64,000 bases of DNA from Sporosarcina beigongshangi (GCF_016820535.1 NZ_JADHDY010000014.1:1-64000); one strand, 5' to 3'. Positions 46,586 through 57,705 are shown, numbered from the stretch's first letter. A program made the numbers and translations. The notes: a model not told the origin generated them from the sequence alone.

Positions 46586-46622
46586 GCCCGGGCTAATCAG
46601 CAGTGACTTCGCGAAACAACCC

Positions 46623-47648
<1,026 letters not shown>

Positions 47649-47665
47649 TCAATCTTAAGCCAAAG

Positions 47666-47695
47666 GCACGACGGCGGGAGGAACCGCCGTCGTGC
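47666..47695 (-). terminator. Hairpin between nrdE and nrdF
   Basis: gcacgacggcgg (47666-47677) pairs exactly with ccgccgtcgtgc (47684-47695). A weak T-run follows, so it may lower nrdF transcription or stabilise mRNA ends. Confidence 0.6.
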
Positions 47696-47752
47696 TCTTC
47701 AGTTTTGGTCAAGCCCGCCTAAGAATCAAAGGCACACTTGATACAATTCCTG

Positions 47753-49924
47753 CTACAGCTGGCAGGAGACGCAACCCTCCACCTCGGTCCCTTCCAGCGC
47801 GAGCTGGCGGAGGCGGATGTAGTAGATGGTCTTGATGCCCTTGCGCCAGGCGTAGATCTGGGCCTTGTTGATGTCGCGCGTGGTGGCGGTGTCCTTGAAG
47901 AACAGCGTCAGGGACAGGCCCTGGTCCACGTGCTGCGTCGCGGCGGCGTAGGTGTCGATGATCTTCTCGAAGCCGATCTCGTACGCGTCCTTGTAGTACT
48001 CGATGTTGTCGTTCGTCAGGTACGGGGCCGGGTAGTACACGCGGCCCAGCTTGCCTTCCTTGCGAATCTCGATCATGGAGGCGATCGGGTGGATCGAGGA
48101 CGTGGAGTTGTTGATGTAGCTGATGGAACCAGTGGGCGGGACGGCCTGCAGGTTCTGGTTGTAGATGCCGTGCTCCATGACGGAGGCCTTGAGCTCGCGC
48201 CAGTCATCCTGCGTGGGGATGTGGACGCCGTCGAACAGCTCCGTGACCTTGGCGGTCTGGGGAACCCATTCCTGGTCCGTGTACTTGTCGAAGAACTCGC
48301 CGCTGGCGTACTTGGAGTTCTCGAAGCCCGCGAAGGTGCTGGCGGTTTCGATGGCCAGCAGGTTCGAGGCCCGGATGCAGTGGTAAACGACCGTGTAGAA
48401 GTAGATGTTGGTGAAGTCCAGGCCCTCTTCGGAGCCGTAGTGGACGCGCTCACGGGCAAGGTAGCCGTGCAGGTTCATCTGGCCCAGGCCAATGGCGTGC
48501 GACTGGTCGTTGCCCTTGGCGATGGAGGGCACGCTGGTGATGTTCGACATGTCGGAGACAGCCGAGAGCGTGCGAATGGCCGTCTCGATGGTGCTGCCGA
48601 GGTCAGGCGAGTCCATGGCCTTGGCAATGTTCAGCGAGCCCAGGTTGCAGGAGATGTCCTTGCCGACCTCTGCGTAGGAGAGGTCGTCGTTGTACGTGGT
48701 GGGTGCCGAAACCTGCAGGATCTCCGAGCAGAGGTTGCTCATGATGATCTTGCCTTCGATCGGGTTCTCACGGTTCACCGTGTCTTCAAACATGATGTAC
48801 GGGTAGCCGGACTCGAACTGGATCTCGGCCAGGGTCTGGAAGAACTCGCGCGCCTTGATCTTGGTCTTCTTGATCCGGGCGTCGTCAACCATCTCGTAGT
48901 ACTTCTCGGTAACCGAGACGTCGGAGAACGGCATGCCGTAGACCTTTTCAACGTCGTACGGGGAGAACAGGTACATGTCCTCGTCGCGCTTGGCCAGCTC
49001 AAAGGTGATGTCGGGGATGACAACGCCCAGGGAGAGGGTCTTGATGCGGACCTTTTCATCGGCGTTCTCGCGCTTGGTGTCGAGGAAGCGGTTGATGTCC
49101 GGGTGGTGCGCGTGCAGGTACACGGCACCGGCACCCTGGCGGGCACCGAGCTGGTTGGCGTAGGAGAAGCTGTCTTCGAGGAGCTTCATGACGGGGATGA
49201 CGCCGGAGGACTGGTTCTCGATCTGCTTGATGGGCGCGCCCACTTCGCGGATGTTGGTCAGGGCGAAGGCCACGCCGCCGCCGCGCTTGGAGAGCTGCAG
49301 TGCGGAGTTGATGGAGCGGCCGATGGACTCCATGTTGTCCTCGATGCGCAGCAGGAAGCAGGAGACGAGCTCGCCGCGCTGTGCCTTGCCGGCGTTCAGG
49401 AAGGTGGGGGTGGCGGGCTGGAAGCGGCCGTCGATGATTTCATCGACGATCTTCAGGGCCAGTTCCTCGTTGCCGCGGGCCAGGTGCAGCGCAACCATGC
49501 ACACGCGGTCCTCGTAGCGCTCCAGGAAGCGGTTGCCGTCGAAGGTCTTCAGCGTGTAGGACGTGTAGAACTTGAAGGCGCCCAGAAAGGTCTCGAAGCG
49601 GAACTTCTTCTTGTACGCGTGGTTGTAGAGTTCGCGGGTGAAGTTCATCGTGTACTGGTCAAGCGTTTCACGCTCGTAGTACTCGTTCTTCACCAGGTAT
49701 TCCAGCTTCTCTTCCAGGTCGTGGAAGAACACCGTGTTGTTGTTCACGTGCTGCAGGAAGTACTGGCGGGCGGCGGCCTTGTCCGCGTCGAACTGGATCT
49801 CACCCTTGGAGTTGTAGAGGTTGAGCATGGCGTTGAGCTCGTGGTAGCCCAAGCCCTCCCATGCTGCGGGCATGTCCTTTGAGTTCTTCACTGGTGATTC
49901 TTGTTCTGAGACAATCGTGTCCAA
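47753..49924 (-). CDS. nrdE: Class Ib ribonucleotide reductase alpha subunit
   Basis: A 723-residue catalytic subunit. The active-site Cys region NLCSEILQ, the finger loop around [11 protein letters not shown], and the C-terminal redox pair CVSCQL are all present. The allosteric N-terminal cone is absent or reduced, as expected for NrdE. TTG at 49924 follows GGAAG; it lies within the end of nrdI by 37 bases. It is coupled to nrdI and followed by nrdF. Confidence 0.96.
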   Translation of the reverse strand: MDTIVSEQESPVKNSKDMPAAWEGLGYHELNAMLNLYNSKGEIQFDADKAAARQYFLQHVNNNTVFFHDLEEKLEYLVKNEYYERETLDQYTMNFTRELYNHAYKKKFRFETFLGAFKFYTSYTLKTFDGNRFLERYEDRVCMVALHLARGNEELALKIVDEIIDGRFQPATPTFLNAGKAQRGELVSCFLLRIEDNMESIGRSINSALQLSKRGGGVAFALTNIREVGAPIKQIENQSSGVIPVMKLLEDSFSYANQLGARQGAGAVYLHAHHPDINRFLDTKRENADEKVRIKTLSLGVVIPDITFELAKRDEDMYLFSPYDVEKVYGMPFSDVSVTEKYYEMVDDARIKKTKIKAREFFQTLAEIQFESGYPYIMFEDTVNRENPIEGKIIMSNLCSEILQVSAPTTYNDDLSYAEVGKDISCNLGSLNIAKAMDSPDLGSTIETAIRTLSAVSDMSNITSVPSIAKGNDQSHAIGLGQMNLHGYLARERVHYGSEEGLDFTNIYFYTVVYHCIRASNLLAIETASTFAGFENSKYASGEFFDKYTDQEWVPQTAKVTELFDGVHIPTQDDWRELKASVMEHGIYNQNLQAVPPTGSISYINNSTSSIHPIASMIEIRKEGKLGRVYYPAPYLTNDNIEYYKDAYEIGFEKIIDTYAAATQHVDQGLSLTLFFKDTATTRDINKAQIYAWRKGIKTIYYIRLRQLALEGTEVEGCVSCQL

Positions 49925-50364
49925 AATTCTTCCAATCCTTCGCGAACGCGGTCCACGTCTTCGGACGTGCCCATGAGTTCAAAACGGTATAAATGCGGTA
50001 CGTGGCACTTTTCGGAGACAATGTCCCCGGCCAGGCAGTAAGTGGTTCCGAAGTTTGTGTTCCCGGCGCCGATGACGCCGCGGATCAATTTGCGGTTTTC
50101 CTCCACATTGAGGAACTTGATGACTTGTTTTGGCACGGCCCCGCGCCTGGTCTCCCCGCCGTAGGTGGGGAGGACCAGGACGAAGGGTTCCTGGGCCAGA
50201 AGGGTGTCTTCGTAGGTGTAGATCGGCAGCCGGGCCGCTTCAACCCCGAGCTTCTCCATGAAGCGGTGGGTGTTGTCGGAGGCTGAGGAAAAATAGATCA
50301 GCCTGCTGGTGGCATATCTGCTTGCTGGTGCACCTACAGCTTGTTCTGCTGCAACTGCTGACAT
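49888..50364 (-). CDS. nrdI: Flavodoxin-like NrdI
   Basis: A 158-residue FMN-binding protein that activates the NrdF dimanganese cofactor. The FMN loop region is [14 protein letters not shown] and the family [16 protein letters not shown] is present. It lies between nrdH and nrdE. ATG at 50364 is the first residue. Confidence 0.95.
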   Translation of the reverse strand: MSAVAAEQAVGAPASRYATSRLIYFSSASDNTHRFMEKLGVEAARLPIYTYEDTLLAQEPFVLVLPTYGGETRRGAVPKQVIKFLNVEENRKLIRGVIGAGNTNFGTTYCLAGDIVSEKCHVPHLYRFELMGTSEDVDRVREGLEEFWTRLSQNKNHQ

Positions 50365-50488
50365 GGCTTTCGCTCTCCAACGATTTCTGTTGCCTGTGTG
50401 GGGCCGGCCGATTTGCCGGCCAGCCCCACTGGGCGTGCATTGCGCACGTTAAGTTTTAGGTGGATCCTGCGGGCGGGCCCGCCGTCCG

Positions 50489-50737
50489 CTACGCTACGAC
50501 GGCGGCCTCTACGGCGGCGGCCAGTTCCGCGATCTTGTCCGGGCGGAAGCCTGACCAGTGGTCGGCGTCGGTGATCACAACGGGGGCCTGCTGGTAGCCC
50601 ATGCTCAGCACGTGTTCCAGGGCTTCCGGATCGGTGGAGATGTCCACGCTCTGGTAGGTGATGCCCTTCTTGTCCAACGCGCGGTACGTTGCGTTGCACT
50701 GGACACATGCAGGCTTGGTGTAAACCGTGACGGTCAT
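50489..50737 (-). CDS. nrdH: NrdH-redoxin
   Basis: An 82-residue glutaredoxin-like electron donor to NrdEF. The redox motif is CVQC at residues 11-14 in YTKPACVQCNAT, with APVVITDADHWSGFRPDKI typical of NrdH. It is the first gene of the operon nrdHIEF; ATG is at 50737. Confidence 0.95.
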   Translation of the reverse strand: MTVTVYTKPACVQCNATYRALDKKGITYQSVDISTDPEALEHVLSMGYQQAPVVITDADHWSGFRPDKIAELAAAVEAAVVA

Positions 50738-50892
50738 GATCTGTTCCCCTTATTTGTCTAAATCTGACTCTGTGGCGGCCCTCTTCAGGCCCACTCGCTG
50801 TCGGTGGGACCTTTCGCTTCACGCCACGGTCTCGCCAGCTGTTCGAGCTGTTTCAGCGTCTCCGTCAGGATCGGCTGGAATCTGTAATAGAT

Positions 50893-50937
50893 ACTACATG
50901 TAGTGCACGCACTCCCGGTTGACCCCTACATGATGTA
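50893..50937 (-). promoter_or_regulatory. Candidate NrdR box pair upstream of nrdHIEF
   Basis: actacatgtagt (50893-50904) is a perfect palindrome and tacatgatgta (50927-50937) a near-identical one. Their centres are about 33 bp apart, close to three helical turns, as known for paired NrdR sites upstream of ribonucleotide reductase operons. Both lie about 155-200 bp upstream of nrdH. Confidence 0.6.
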
Positions 50938-51047
50938 TTACAAGTATGTCATTTTATGCACCGTCCGTCCACAGGCCAGACGAATTAAAAGCGCTAGAAC
51001 TCAAGGTTTAATCTTCGCTATCCACAGCTTGTGGAGTACTTAACCAC

Positions 51048-51092
51048 AAAAAAATCCCCCGCGTGTCGGAAGTGTCCGGCGTGTCGCGGGGG
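51048..51092 (-). terminator. Intrinsic-terminator-like hairpin
   Basis: cccccgcg and cgcggggg arms enclose about 20 bases, and on the minus strand an AT7 tract follows the stem. No gene on the minus strand ends here, so it may terminate an unseen short transcript. Confidence 0.5.
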
Positions 51093-51264
51093 TCGGGTTT
51101 TAGTGGCCGGCACAACATGTTGTGCCGGGCATCGTGAGCCGCACAACACCCTCCGCCGGTTGCGGCACACCCGGCGGGTGGCGGGGTCCCGGCGAACTCC
51201 TCGGCAAGGGGCAGGCACCCGTCTATGCTTGCAGTGAAGCCTGCTGCAACCTGAAAGAGGCCCC

Positions 51265-52197
51265 GTGATCAACCCGCTCCACCTGCGCACGCTGCTGGAA
51301 GTCATCAGGCGCGGATCCTTCGCCGCGGCCGCCACCCAACTGGGGTACACGGCGTCGGCCGTTTCCCAGCAGATGGCGGCCCTGGAACGCGACAGCGGGG
51401 TGCGCCTGTTCCAGCGCTCCGCCCGCAGCGTGGCACCCACCGAGGCGGCCCTGGTCATGGCCCGGCACGCCGGCAAGGTGTTGACGGACATTGACGCGCT
51501 CCTCGCAGCCAGTGCCCGGACGGACGAGGGAACCCGGCAGGAATTGCGCCTGGGCATTTTCCCGTCGCTGGCCACGCACGTGCTGCCGCCCTTGCTGCGC
51601 AGCCCAGAGTGGCCGGGGCTGGGAATCAACCTGCATGTTTCAGTCGGTGAGCCGCAACAGACCATCGGCGGGCTGCGCAGCGGGGGCGAGCTTGACGTGG
51701 CGCTTGTCTACCAGGTGGGGCAGTCGGGCCTGGCCTGGCCGCACAGCCTGAACCGGCAGTGGATCGGCGACGACAACTTCCGTGTGGTGCTTCCTGCGGC
51801 TTGGGGCATTCGCCCGGGGTCGGTGGTGGAAGCCGCCCAACTCTCCGACATGCCTTGGATCATGCACCACCCCGGCACATCCGACGCCACGGTGATTGAA
51901 CGGCTCTTTGCAAGCTGCAACGTCTATCCGCGCGTGGCCGCCTACAGCGACGACTTCAACGCCACACTGCAGTTGGCCAGCGTGGGGCTCGGCGCCGCAC
52001 TGGTGCCGGAACTGGCACTGCGCAGCAGGCCGCACAACGTGGTGGTGCTGGACGTGCCGGAGATCCGGCTGGCCCGGAACATCTTCGCCCTGCTCATCAA
52101 CGAGCACCAGGGCGCCCGCGTCAAGGTGTTTGTGGACAAGCTGGCGGCCATCCTGCAAGAGGTGACCGGCGCCAGCGCGGTGGATCCCACGCCTTGA
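51265..52197 (+). CDS. LysR-family transcriptional regulator
   Basis: A 310-residue regulator with an N-terminal winged helix (LRTLLEVIRRGSFAAAATQL, then YTASAVSQQMAALERD) and a periplasmic-binding-like effector domain from residue 90. GTG at 51265 follows GAAAGAGG. The perfect 22-bp palindrome at 51107-51128, about 140 bp upstream, could be an operator. The target is unknown; the ALDH gene converges with it. Confidence 0.92.
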   Translation: MINPLHLRTLLEVIRRGSFAAAATQLGYTASAVSQQMAALERDSGVRLFQRSARSVAPTEAALVMARHAGKVLTDIDALLAASARTDEGTRQELRLGIFPSLATHVLPPLLRSPEWPGLGINLHVSVGEPQQTIGGLRSGGELDVALVYQVGQSGLAWPHSLNRQWIGDDNFRVVLPAAWGIRPGSVVEAAQLSDMPWIMHHPGTSDATVIERLFASCNVYPRVAAYSDDFNATLQLASVGLGAALVPELALRSRPHNVVVLDVPEIRLARNIFALLINEHQGARVKVFVDKLAAILQEVTGASAVDPTP

Positions 52198-52263
52198 ACC
52201 AGAGTGCGGACGGCTGCGGCGTCCCGCGCGGGGCCACGCGCCCGGCTGCCGCTCCCCTGCGGC

Positions 52264-53697
52264 TCAGCCCTTCCGGAACTTCCTCGCCGGCGCCACGATC
52301 CGCTTGATGATCTGCTTCTTCACGGTGCCAAACGGAGGGTAGATGAAACCCAGCGTGTCCGGCGACAGCGGCTTCTCCAGCACGGCCTTGTGGTGCGAGA
52401 AGGTGTCGATCGAATGCTGCCCGTGGTAGCTGCCCATGCCGGACTCCCCCACCCCGCCAAACGGCAGCCCCGGCACGGACAGGTGCGCCACCGGCACGCC
52501 GAAGTTCAGGGCCCCCGACGACGTCTGTTCCGTGAAGTCCTTCCGCACGCCCTGGTCCTCGCTGAAGACATACAGGGCCAGCGGCTTCTCCCGTTCGTTG
52601 ATGAAGGCGATGGCCTCTGCAGCCGATCCCACTGTGACAAGGGGCAGCAGCGGGCCGAAGATTTCTTCCTCCATGACCCTGGATTCGGCATCGACGTGCA
52701 GCACGGTGGGCTCAAAGTACCGGGTTGCGGCGTCGGTGCCGCCGCCGGCAACCAGGGCGGACCCTGAATCTGATGCCAGATCGGCCTCCAACAGCCCGGC
52801 CAGCCGCCCAAATGCGGCGTCGTTGATGATCCGCCCGTACGCCAGGCTGTGTGCGGGCTCGGCACCGTACAAGTCCTCTATGGCGAGCGGAAGTTCCTTT
52901 GCAAGCTTGGCCAGGGCCGCGTCTGTGCCGAGCACATAGTCGGGGGCCACGCAGGTCTGCCCGGCGTTCATGAACTTCCCCCAGGCGATGCGGCGCGCGG
53001 CGGCAACCATGTCAACGGACTCGTCCACGTACACCGGCGACTTCCCGCCCAGCTCCAGCGTGACCGGCGTGAGGTGCTTCGCGGCGGCGGCCATGACGAT
53101 CCGGCCCACCCGCCCGTTGCCGGTGTAGAAGATGTGGTCAAAGCGCTGCGCCAGCAGCCCGGTGGTCTCCGGGACCCCGCCCTCCACAATGCTCACGGCA
53201 CCGTCCAGGTATTTCGGCACCCAGCGGGCCAGGGCGGCAGAACTGGCCGGGGACATCTCACTCGGCTTCCCGACGACCGTGTTGCCGGCGGCGAGTGCCC
53301 CAATGATGGGGGCCAGCAGCAGTTGGATGGGGTAGTTCCAGGGCGCAATGACCAGCACGACGCCGAGCGGGTCCAACACCGTGGCGGCGCGGGCCGGGGC
53401 GAGCGCCAGCGGCACCTGCGCCTTGCGCGGCTTGAGCCAGCCCTCGAGGTGCTTGACGGTGTGCGCGATCTCGGAGGTGAGGAAGCCGATCTCCGTCAGC
53501 CAGGCTTCGGCGGGGTGCTTGCCAAGGTCGGCGGCCAGTGCCGCGGCGAAGTCGTCGCGGTGTTCCAGCAGCATCTGGTTCATCGCCTTCAGCTGCTCCA
53601 ACCGCCATGCCAACGGCCGGGTGGCGCCGCTCTTGAACACCGCCCTCGCCGCGTCAACGGTGCCCTGGATGCCTGTCACTGCCTGCTCTGCGCTCAT
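52264..53697 (-). CDS. Aldehyde dehydrogenase (class 3-like)
   Basis: A 477-residue NAD(P)-dependent dehydrogenase. Catalytic Glu is in VTLELGGKSP and catalytic Cys in NAGQTCVAPDYVL, with the GNGRVGRIVM segment and PWNYPIQLLL. The C-terminal hydrophobic and basic tail (KKQIIKRIVAPARKF) resembles membrane-associated fatty-aldehyde dehydrogenases. The substrate is uncertain. Confidence 0.92.
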   Translation of the reverse strand: MSAEQAVTGIQGTVDAARAVFKSGATRPLAWRLEQLKAMNQMLLEHRDDFAAALAADLGKHPAEAWLTEIGFLTSEIAHTVKHLEGWLKPRKAQVPLALAPARAATVLDPLGVVLVIAPWNYPIQLLLAPIIGALAAGNTVVGKPSEMSPASSAALARWVPKYLDGAVSIVEGGVPETTGLLAQRFDHIFYTGNGRVGRIVMAAAAKHLTPVTLELGGKSPVYVDESVDMVAAARRIAWGKFMNAGQTCVAPDYVLGTDAALAKLAKELPLAIEDLYGAEPAHSLAYGRIINDAAFGRLAGLLEADLASDSGSALVAGGGTDAATRYFEPTVLHVDAESRVMEEEIFGPLLPLVTVGSAAEAIAFINEREKPLALYVFSEDQGVRKDFTEQTSSGALNFGVPVAHLSVPGLPFGGVGESGMGSYHGQHSIDTFSHHKAVLEKPLSPDTLGFIYPPFGTVKKQIIKRIVAPARKFRKG

Positions 53698-53726
53698 GGT
53701 TTCAATCTACCCGTTCCCTCCCCGCT

Positions 53727-53793
53727 CTGTGACGCGGTTGTTGCACCCCGACGACGAAAGCAAGCGCTTTCCGATGCAATAGCTGCGTCACAG
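53727..53793. repeat. REP-like palindromic element, family 1 copy B
   Basis: Left arm ctgtgacgcggttgttgca and right arm tgcaatagctgcgtcacag pair at 16 of 19 positions around a gaaagcaagcgctttcc centre. It is closely similar to copy A at 2975-3041. Confidence 0.8.
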
Positions 53794-53817
53794 ATCGGGA
53801 GGGGCGGGCGTTAACCA

Positions 53818-53870
53818 ACGACGGCGGCACCCGGCTTTCGCTTGCCGCGAAAGGCGGGTGCCGCCGTCGT
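53818..53870 (-). terminator. Long hairpin after metE
   Basis: An acgacggcggcacccg arm and its reverse complement form a stem of about 24 bp interrupted by one base, 55-110 bp downstream of metE. It shares the gacggcg core with hairpins at 20604 and 47666. Confidence 0.75.
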
Positions 53871-53926
53871 ACAGGGTCAGGCAGGCCTCGGCCTGCGAGG
53901 CCCACAGAGCCCGTCAGGCGCGGGTG

Positions 53927-56242
53927 CTAGACGAGCTGCGCGCGGACTTCCTTGGTGGCGTTGACCAGGTTGCGCAGGGACTCCTCGGTCTCCACGTAGC
54001 CGCGGGTCTTCAGGCCGCAGTCGGGGTTGACCCAGAGCTGGCGGGCCGGCACGTGCTTGACGGCGGTGCCCAGCAGTTCGGAGACCTCGGCCTGGCCCGG
54101 GACGCGGGGGCTGTGGATGTCGTAGACGCCGGGGCCCACGCCGCGGCCGAAGCCGTGGGCCTCGAGGTCGTTGACCACATCCATGCGGGAGCGGGCGGCC
54201 TCGATGGAGGTGACGTCGGCATCCAGTCCGTCGATGGCGTCGATGATGACACCGAACTCCGAGTAGCAAAGGTGCGTGTGGATCTGCGTGCTGTCCGCGG
54301 CACCGGCCGTGGCCAGGCGGAAGGAGTTGACGGACCAGTCCAGGTAGGCGGCCTGGTCTTCGCGGCGCAGCGGGAGGAGTTCGCGCAGGGCGGGCTCGTC
54401 GACCTGGATGATCTTGATGCCGGCGGCTTCCAGGTCGGCGATCTCGTCGCGCAGGGCCAGGCCAACCTGGTTGGCGGTGTCGCGCAGGGGCTGGTCGTCG
54501 CGGACGAAGCTCCAGGCGAGGATCGTGACGGGGCCCGTGAGCATGCCCTTCATGGGCTTGGCCGTCAGCGACTGGGCGTATTCGGCCCACTCAACCGTGA
54601 TGGCCTTTTCGCGGGTGACGTCGCCCCACAGGATGGAGGGGCGGGTGCAGCGGCTGCCGTAGGACTGGACCCAGCCGTGGACGGTGACGTCGAATCCTTC
54701 GAGGTTCTCTGCGAAGTACTGGACCATGTCGTTGCGCTCGGGCTCGCCGTGCACCAGGACGTCAAAGTCGAGCTCTTCCTGCAGGTCCACGACGCGCTTG
54801 ATCTCGTCCTTCATCAGCTGCGAGTATTCCTCGCCCGTGATGGCGCCCTTGTTGGCGCGGGCGCGGGCCGAGCGGATGTCGCCGGTCTGCGGGAAGGAGC
54901 CGATGGTGGTGGTGGGCAGCGGCGGCAGGTGCAGGGCTTCGTCCTGGGCGGCTTCGCGGACGGCGAAGTCGGAGCGGTTGAAGTCGGCCGGGGTGAGTGC
55001 GCCGAGGCGGGCGCGGACCTCGGGGCGCTTGACGCCGGGGGCTGCTTCGCGGGAGGCGATGGTTGCGGTTGCCGTGGCAATGGCTTCCTCGGACGACGCC
55101 GGATCCACCAGGTGCGCTGCGAGCGTCACCACTTCGCCGACCTTCTGGTCTGCGAACGCAAGCCAGCTGCGGAGTTCTTCAGAGAGCTGGACTTCCTCGG
55201 TGACGTCGTGCGGGACGTGCTGGGTGGAGGTGGAGGTGGAGACCGTGACGTTCAGGCCGGAGGCCTTGAGGGCGTCGAGGCGGGCGGCCGACTCGGCGAG
55301 GTTGTTGATCCAGATGTTGTGGCCGTCAACGACGCCGGCGACAACTGTCTTGCCGGCCAGCAGTGCCAGCTCTTCCGCGGAGGGGACGGCACCCTTGAAG
55401 GCGTCGATGTGCAGGGCCTCGATGGGGGCGCCGGCCAGGGTGGGCAGCAGTTCCGTCAGGGCGCCGAACGGGGTGGAGACCAGGATCTGGGGGCGGCCTG
55501 CCGCAGCCGAGAGGACCTCGTAGCTGTGGGCAACGGCGGCCTGGATCTCGGCGACCGGGACCGTCTGGTCGGCAACGAGTGCGGGCTCGTCCAGCTGGAC
55601 CCAGCTGGCGCCGGCGGCGCCGAGGCGGGTCAGCAGCTCGGCGTAGACCGGCAGCACGTCCTCGAGGCGGGACAGCGGGTTGAAGTCGGCAGGAGCATCG
55701 TCGGAGGACTTGCTCAGCAGCAGGAACGTGACGGGGCCCACCAGGTAGGGGCGGGTTTCAAAACCGTTGGCCAGTGCGTATTCAAACTGCTCCACCACGC
55801 GGGTTGAGGTCAGTGAGAAGGCGGTCTCCGGGCCGATTTCCGGCACCAGGTAGTGGTAGTTGGTGTCGAACCACTTGGTCATTTCCAGGGGCTGCTGCTC
55901 CACTGTGCCGCGGGCCAGGGTGAAGTAGGCGTTGATGTCCAGCTGGCCGGCGGCGTTGCGCAGCTCGCCGAAACGTGCCGGGACGGCGCCGATGTGGGTC
56001 GCGGCGTCGAGCACCTGGTCGTAGTAGGAGAAGGTGCCGGGGATGGCTGCGGCTTCGGTCAGGCCGAGCTCGGAGAGGCGGCGGGCCGTGCCCAGCTGGA
56101 TCTCCTTGGCGGCGGTGTCAAGCTCGGCGGCGTCGATCTTCTTCGCCCAGAATGCCTCGATGGCCTTCTTCAGTTCGCGGCGGCGGCCGATGCGGGGGTA
56201 GCCCAGGAGGGACGCTGCGGGGAATGCGGTGTTGTTTGACAT
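53927..56242 (-). CDS. metE: Cobalamin-independent methionine synthase
   Basis: A 771-residue enzyme transferring a methyl group from 5-methyl-THF-polyglutamate to homocysteine. Zinc ligands are His and Cys in HTHLCYSEFG, a Glu between, and Cys in NPDCGLKTRG. The N-terminal half is the duplicated barrel (LGYPRIGRRRELKKA at the start). It is downstream of metF, 47 bp away, so they form a methionine operon. Confidence 0.96.
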   Translation of the reverse strand: MSNNTAFPAASLLGYPRIGRRRELKKAIEAFWAKKIDAAELDTAAKEIQLGTARRLSELGLTEAAAIPGTFSYYDQVLDAATHIGAVPARFGELRNAAGQLDINAYFTLARGTVEQQPLEMTKWFDTNYHYLVPEIGPETAFSLTSTRVVEQFEYALANGFETRPYLVGPVTFLLLSKSSDDAPADFNPLSRLEDVLPVYAELLTRLGAAGASWVQLDEPALVADQTVPVAEIQAAVAHSYEVLSAAAGRPQILVSTPFGALTELLPTLAGAPIEALHIDAFKGAVPSAEELALLAGKTVVAGVVDGHNIWINNLAESAARLDALKASGLNVTVSTSTSTQHVPHDVTEEVQLSEELRSWLAFADQKVGEVVTLAAHLVDPASSEEAIATATATIASREAAPGVKRPEVRARLGALTPADFNRSDFAVREAAQDEALHLPPLPTTTIGSFPQTGDIRSARARANKGAITGEEYSQLMKDEIKRVVDLQEELDFDVLVHGEPERNDMVQYFAENLEGFDVTVHGWVQSYGSRCTRPSILWGDVTREKAITVEWAEYAQSLTAKPMKGMLTGPVTILAWSFVRDDQPLRDTANQVGLALRDEIADLEAAGIKIIQVDEPALRELLPLRREDQAAYLDWSVNSFRLATAGAADSTQIHTHLCYSEFGVIIDAIDGLDADVTSIEAARSRMDVVNDLEAHGFGRGVGPGVYDIHSPRVPGQAEVSELLGTAVKHVPARQLWVNPDCGLKTRGYVETEESLRNLVNATKEVRAQLV

Positions 56243-56289
56243 GGAAATTCCTTAGTTTTTTGTATCAGAAGTTTTGTAGTCGGTGCCGA

Positions 56290-57258
56290 CTAGGCCGGTT
56301 GAAGTGTGCTGCCGGAAGTCCGGGAGCCCACGGGCGGACGTCCGGGCCTGAGCAGTTCCAGCTTGTCAAGCACTTCAAGGGCGGCGGCGTGCTCGTTGAA
56401 GGTGTACAGGTGGATGCCGGGTGCCCCGGCGTCCAGTGCGGCCCGGGCGAGGTCAACGGTGGCTGCCACGCCCACGCGCCGGCTTTCGGCGGCGTCGTCG
56501 GCACGGCCCAGGGCATCAAGCAGGCTCTGGCTGGGTTCGACGCCGGTCAGGTCACCCAGGCGCTGGACGCGTCGCAGGCTCGTCAGCGGCATGACGCCCG
56601 GGATGATCGGGATGCTGACACCGGCCCGTCGGGCCCGCGCCACCAGGTCGCGGTACTGGTCTGCGTGGAAGAACACCTGGGTGATGGCAAAGTCGGCACC
56701 GGAGCGCTGCTTGGCCAGCAGGACCTCCACGTCGTGTTCAATGGAGGGCGATTCCGGGTGGCGTGCGGGGTAGGCAGCCACGCCGATCGCCACCTTGCCC
56801 GCACACAGCAGTGCCGATCGGCGCTGTTCCACGCGGCGGACCAGTTCAATCAGGTCCTGGGCATAGTGCAGCTGTCCCTGCCGGGGCTCCCCGGGGCCTT
56901 CCTTGGGCAGGTCCCCGCGGAGGGCCAGGATGCCGCGCACGCCGTGGTCCAGCAGTTCGGAGATGATCTCGGCCAGCTCGTCGGCGGTGTTGCCGACGCA
57001 CGTCAGGTGTGCCAGCGGGCGCAGCGACGTTTCGGTGAGGAGCCGGTTGAGCAGGTCAACGGCAGTGTCCCGATTGCTTCCGCTGGCACCGTAGGTGACG
57101 GACACATAGTCGGGATTGGTGGTTTCCAACTCCCGGATGGTGTCCCACAGGCCTGCCTCGGCGGCGGCGTTTCTAGGCGGGAACAGTTCGTAGGATAGGG
57201 CGATCGGTGCGCTCTGTGTCGAAGGCGCCGATGCCTGGATAAGGCTCGGAGGAGACAT
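56290..57258 (-). CDS. metF: 5,10-methylenetetrahydrofolate reductase
   Basis: A 322-residue flavoprotein supplying 5-methyl-THF to MetE. The catalytic Glu is in LSYELFPPR, NPDYVSVTYGASGSNRD follows, and FAITQVFFHAD and IIPGVMPLTS are family landmarks. ATG at 57258 was chosen over a frame open for 49 residues upstream; AAGGA precedes it at about 10 bases. A leader of at least 150 bp lies upstream. Confidence 0.93.
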   Translation of the reverse strand: MSPPSLIQASAPSTQSAPIALSYELFPPRNAAAEAGLWDTIRELETTNPDYVSVTYGASGSNRDTAVDLLNRLLTETSLRPLAHLTCVGNTADELAEIISELLDHGVRGILALRGDLPKEGPGEPRQGQLHYAQDLIELVRRVEQRRSALLCAGKVAIGVAAYPARHPESPSIEHDVEVLLAKQRSGADFAITQVFFHADQYRDLVARARRAGVSIPIIPGVMPLTSLRRVQRLGDLTGVEPSQSLLDALGRADDAAESRRVGVAATVDLARAALDAGAPGIHLYTFNEHAAALEVLDKLELLRPGRPPVGSRTSGSTLQPA

Positions 57259-57705
57259 TTGCTTGGGGTCCTTGAGGATGGGTCGGCCGCCGAGTGTGCT
57301 TCTAGAACGCACAATGCAGCAGCTGCTTTTTCGAGAAAGATTAAGCGGACGCGCCGAGGCCGCACTGCTCAATGGCAATGCCTCCGGTGACGGTTCCGCC
57401 AGCAAATGTCAGGCCCACATGGGGGCACCCACACCTTGGCCTGGCCGAAGGTCGCTGACACACGTTGAAGAAATAACGTACTCACATAATAAGGTCGCGA
57501 TTCCGGGACAGGCAAGCTGGAGCAGAATTATGTCGCAACATGTCGTAGCATTTGACCGCTTCCGTTCGACGAAACTTGCCCATCGGCCGTTCTGCCGAAC
57601 TTAATGCACCTTGCACCGTGCTTCCTTGTTGAAGCGGCGCAAAGGCAGCCCCACAAAAAACGGCCGGCCCCTCCCCTGTTCCGCGCCGCGGCCGCGGGAT
57701 ACAGT
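57259..57705. other. metF upstream / divergent intergenic region
   Basis: No recognised riboswitch. A 25-codon minus-strand frame with a GTG start (57341-57418) reads MGLTFAGGTVTGGIAIEQ then CGLGASA; its coding status is uncertain. An acgtt/aacgt inverted repeat lies near 57465-57479. Confidence 0.4.

Larger units (their letters stand above)
50738..51264. other. nrdH-lysR intergenic region with several palindromes
   Basis: No credible gene. It contains probable NrdR boxes at 50893-50904 and 50927-50937, a gc-rich hairpin with an A-run on the plus strand (51048-51092), and a perfect 22-bp palindrome at 51107-51128. Confidence 0.6.

Noticed and set aside
47738-49882. A 714-residue plus-strand frame antisense to nrdE
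   Set aside because: Val/Leu/Gly-rich shadow of nrdE; the minus-strand nrdE is unmistakable.
51015-51035. DnaA-box-like ctatccaca with inverted partner
   Set aside because: Single imperfect pair without AT-rich region or origin genes nearby.
56243-57480. Cobalamin or SAM riboswitch before metF-metE
   Set aside because: No B12-box or SAM-aptamer core could be found by eye.
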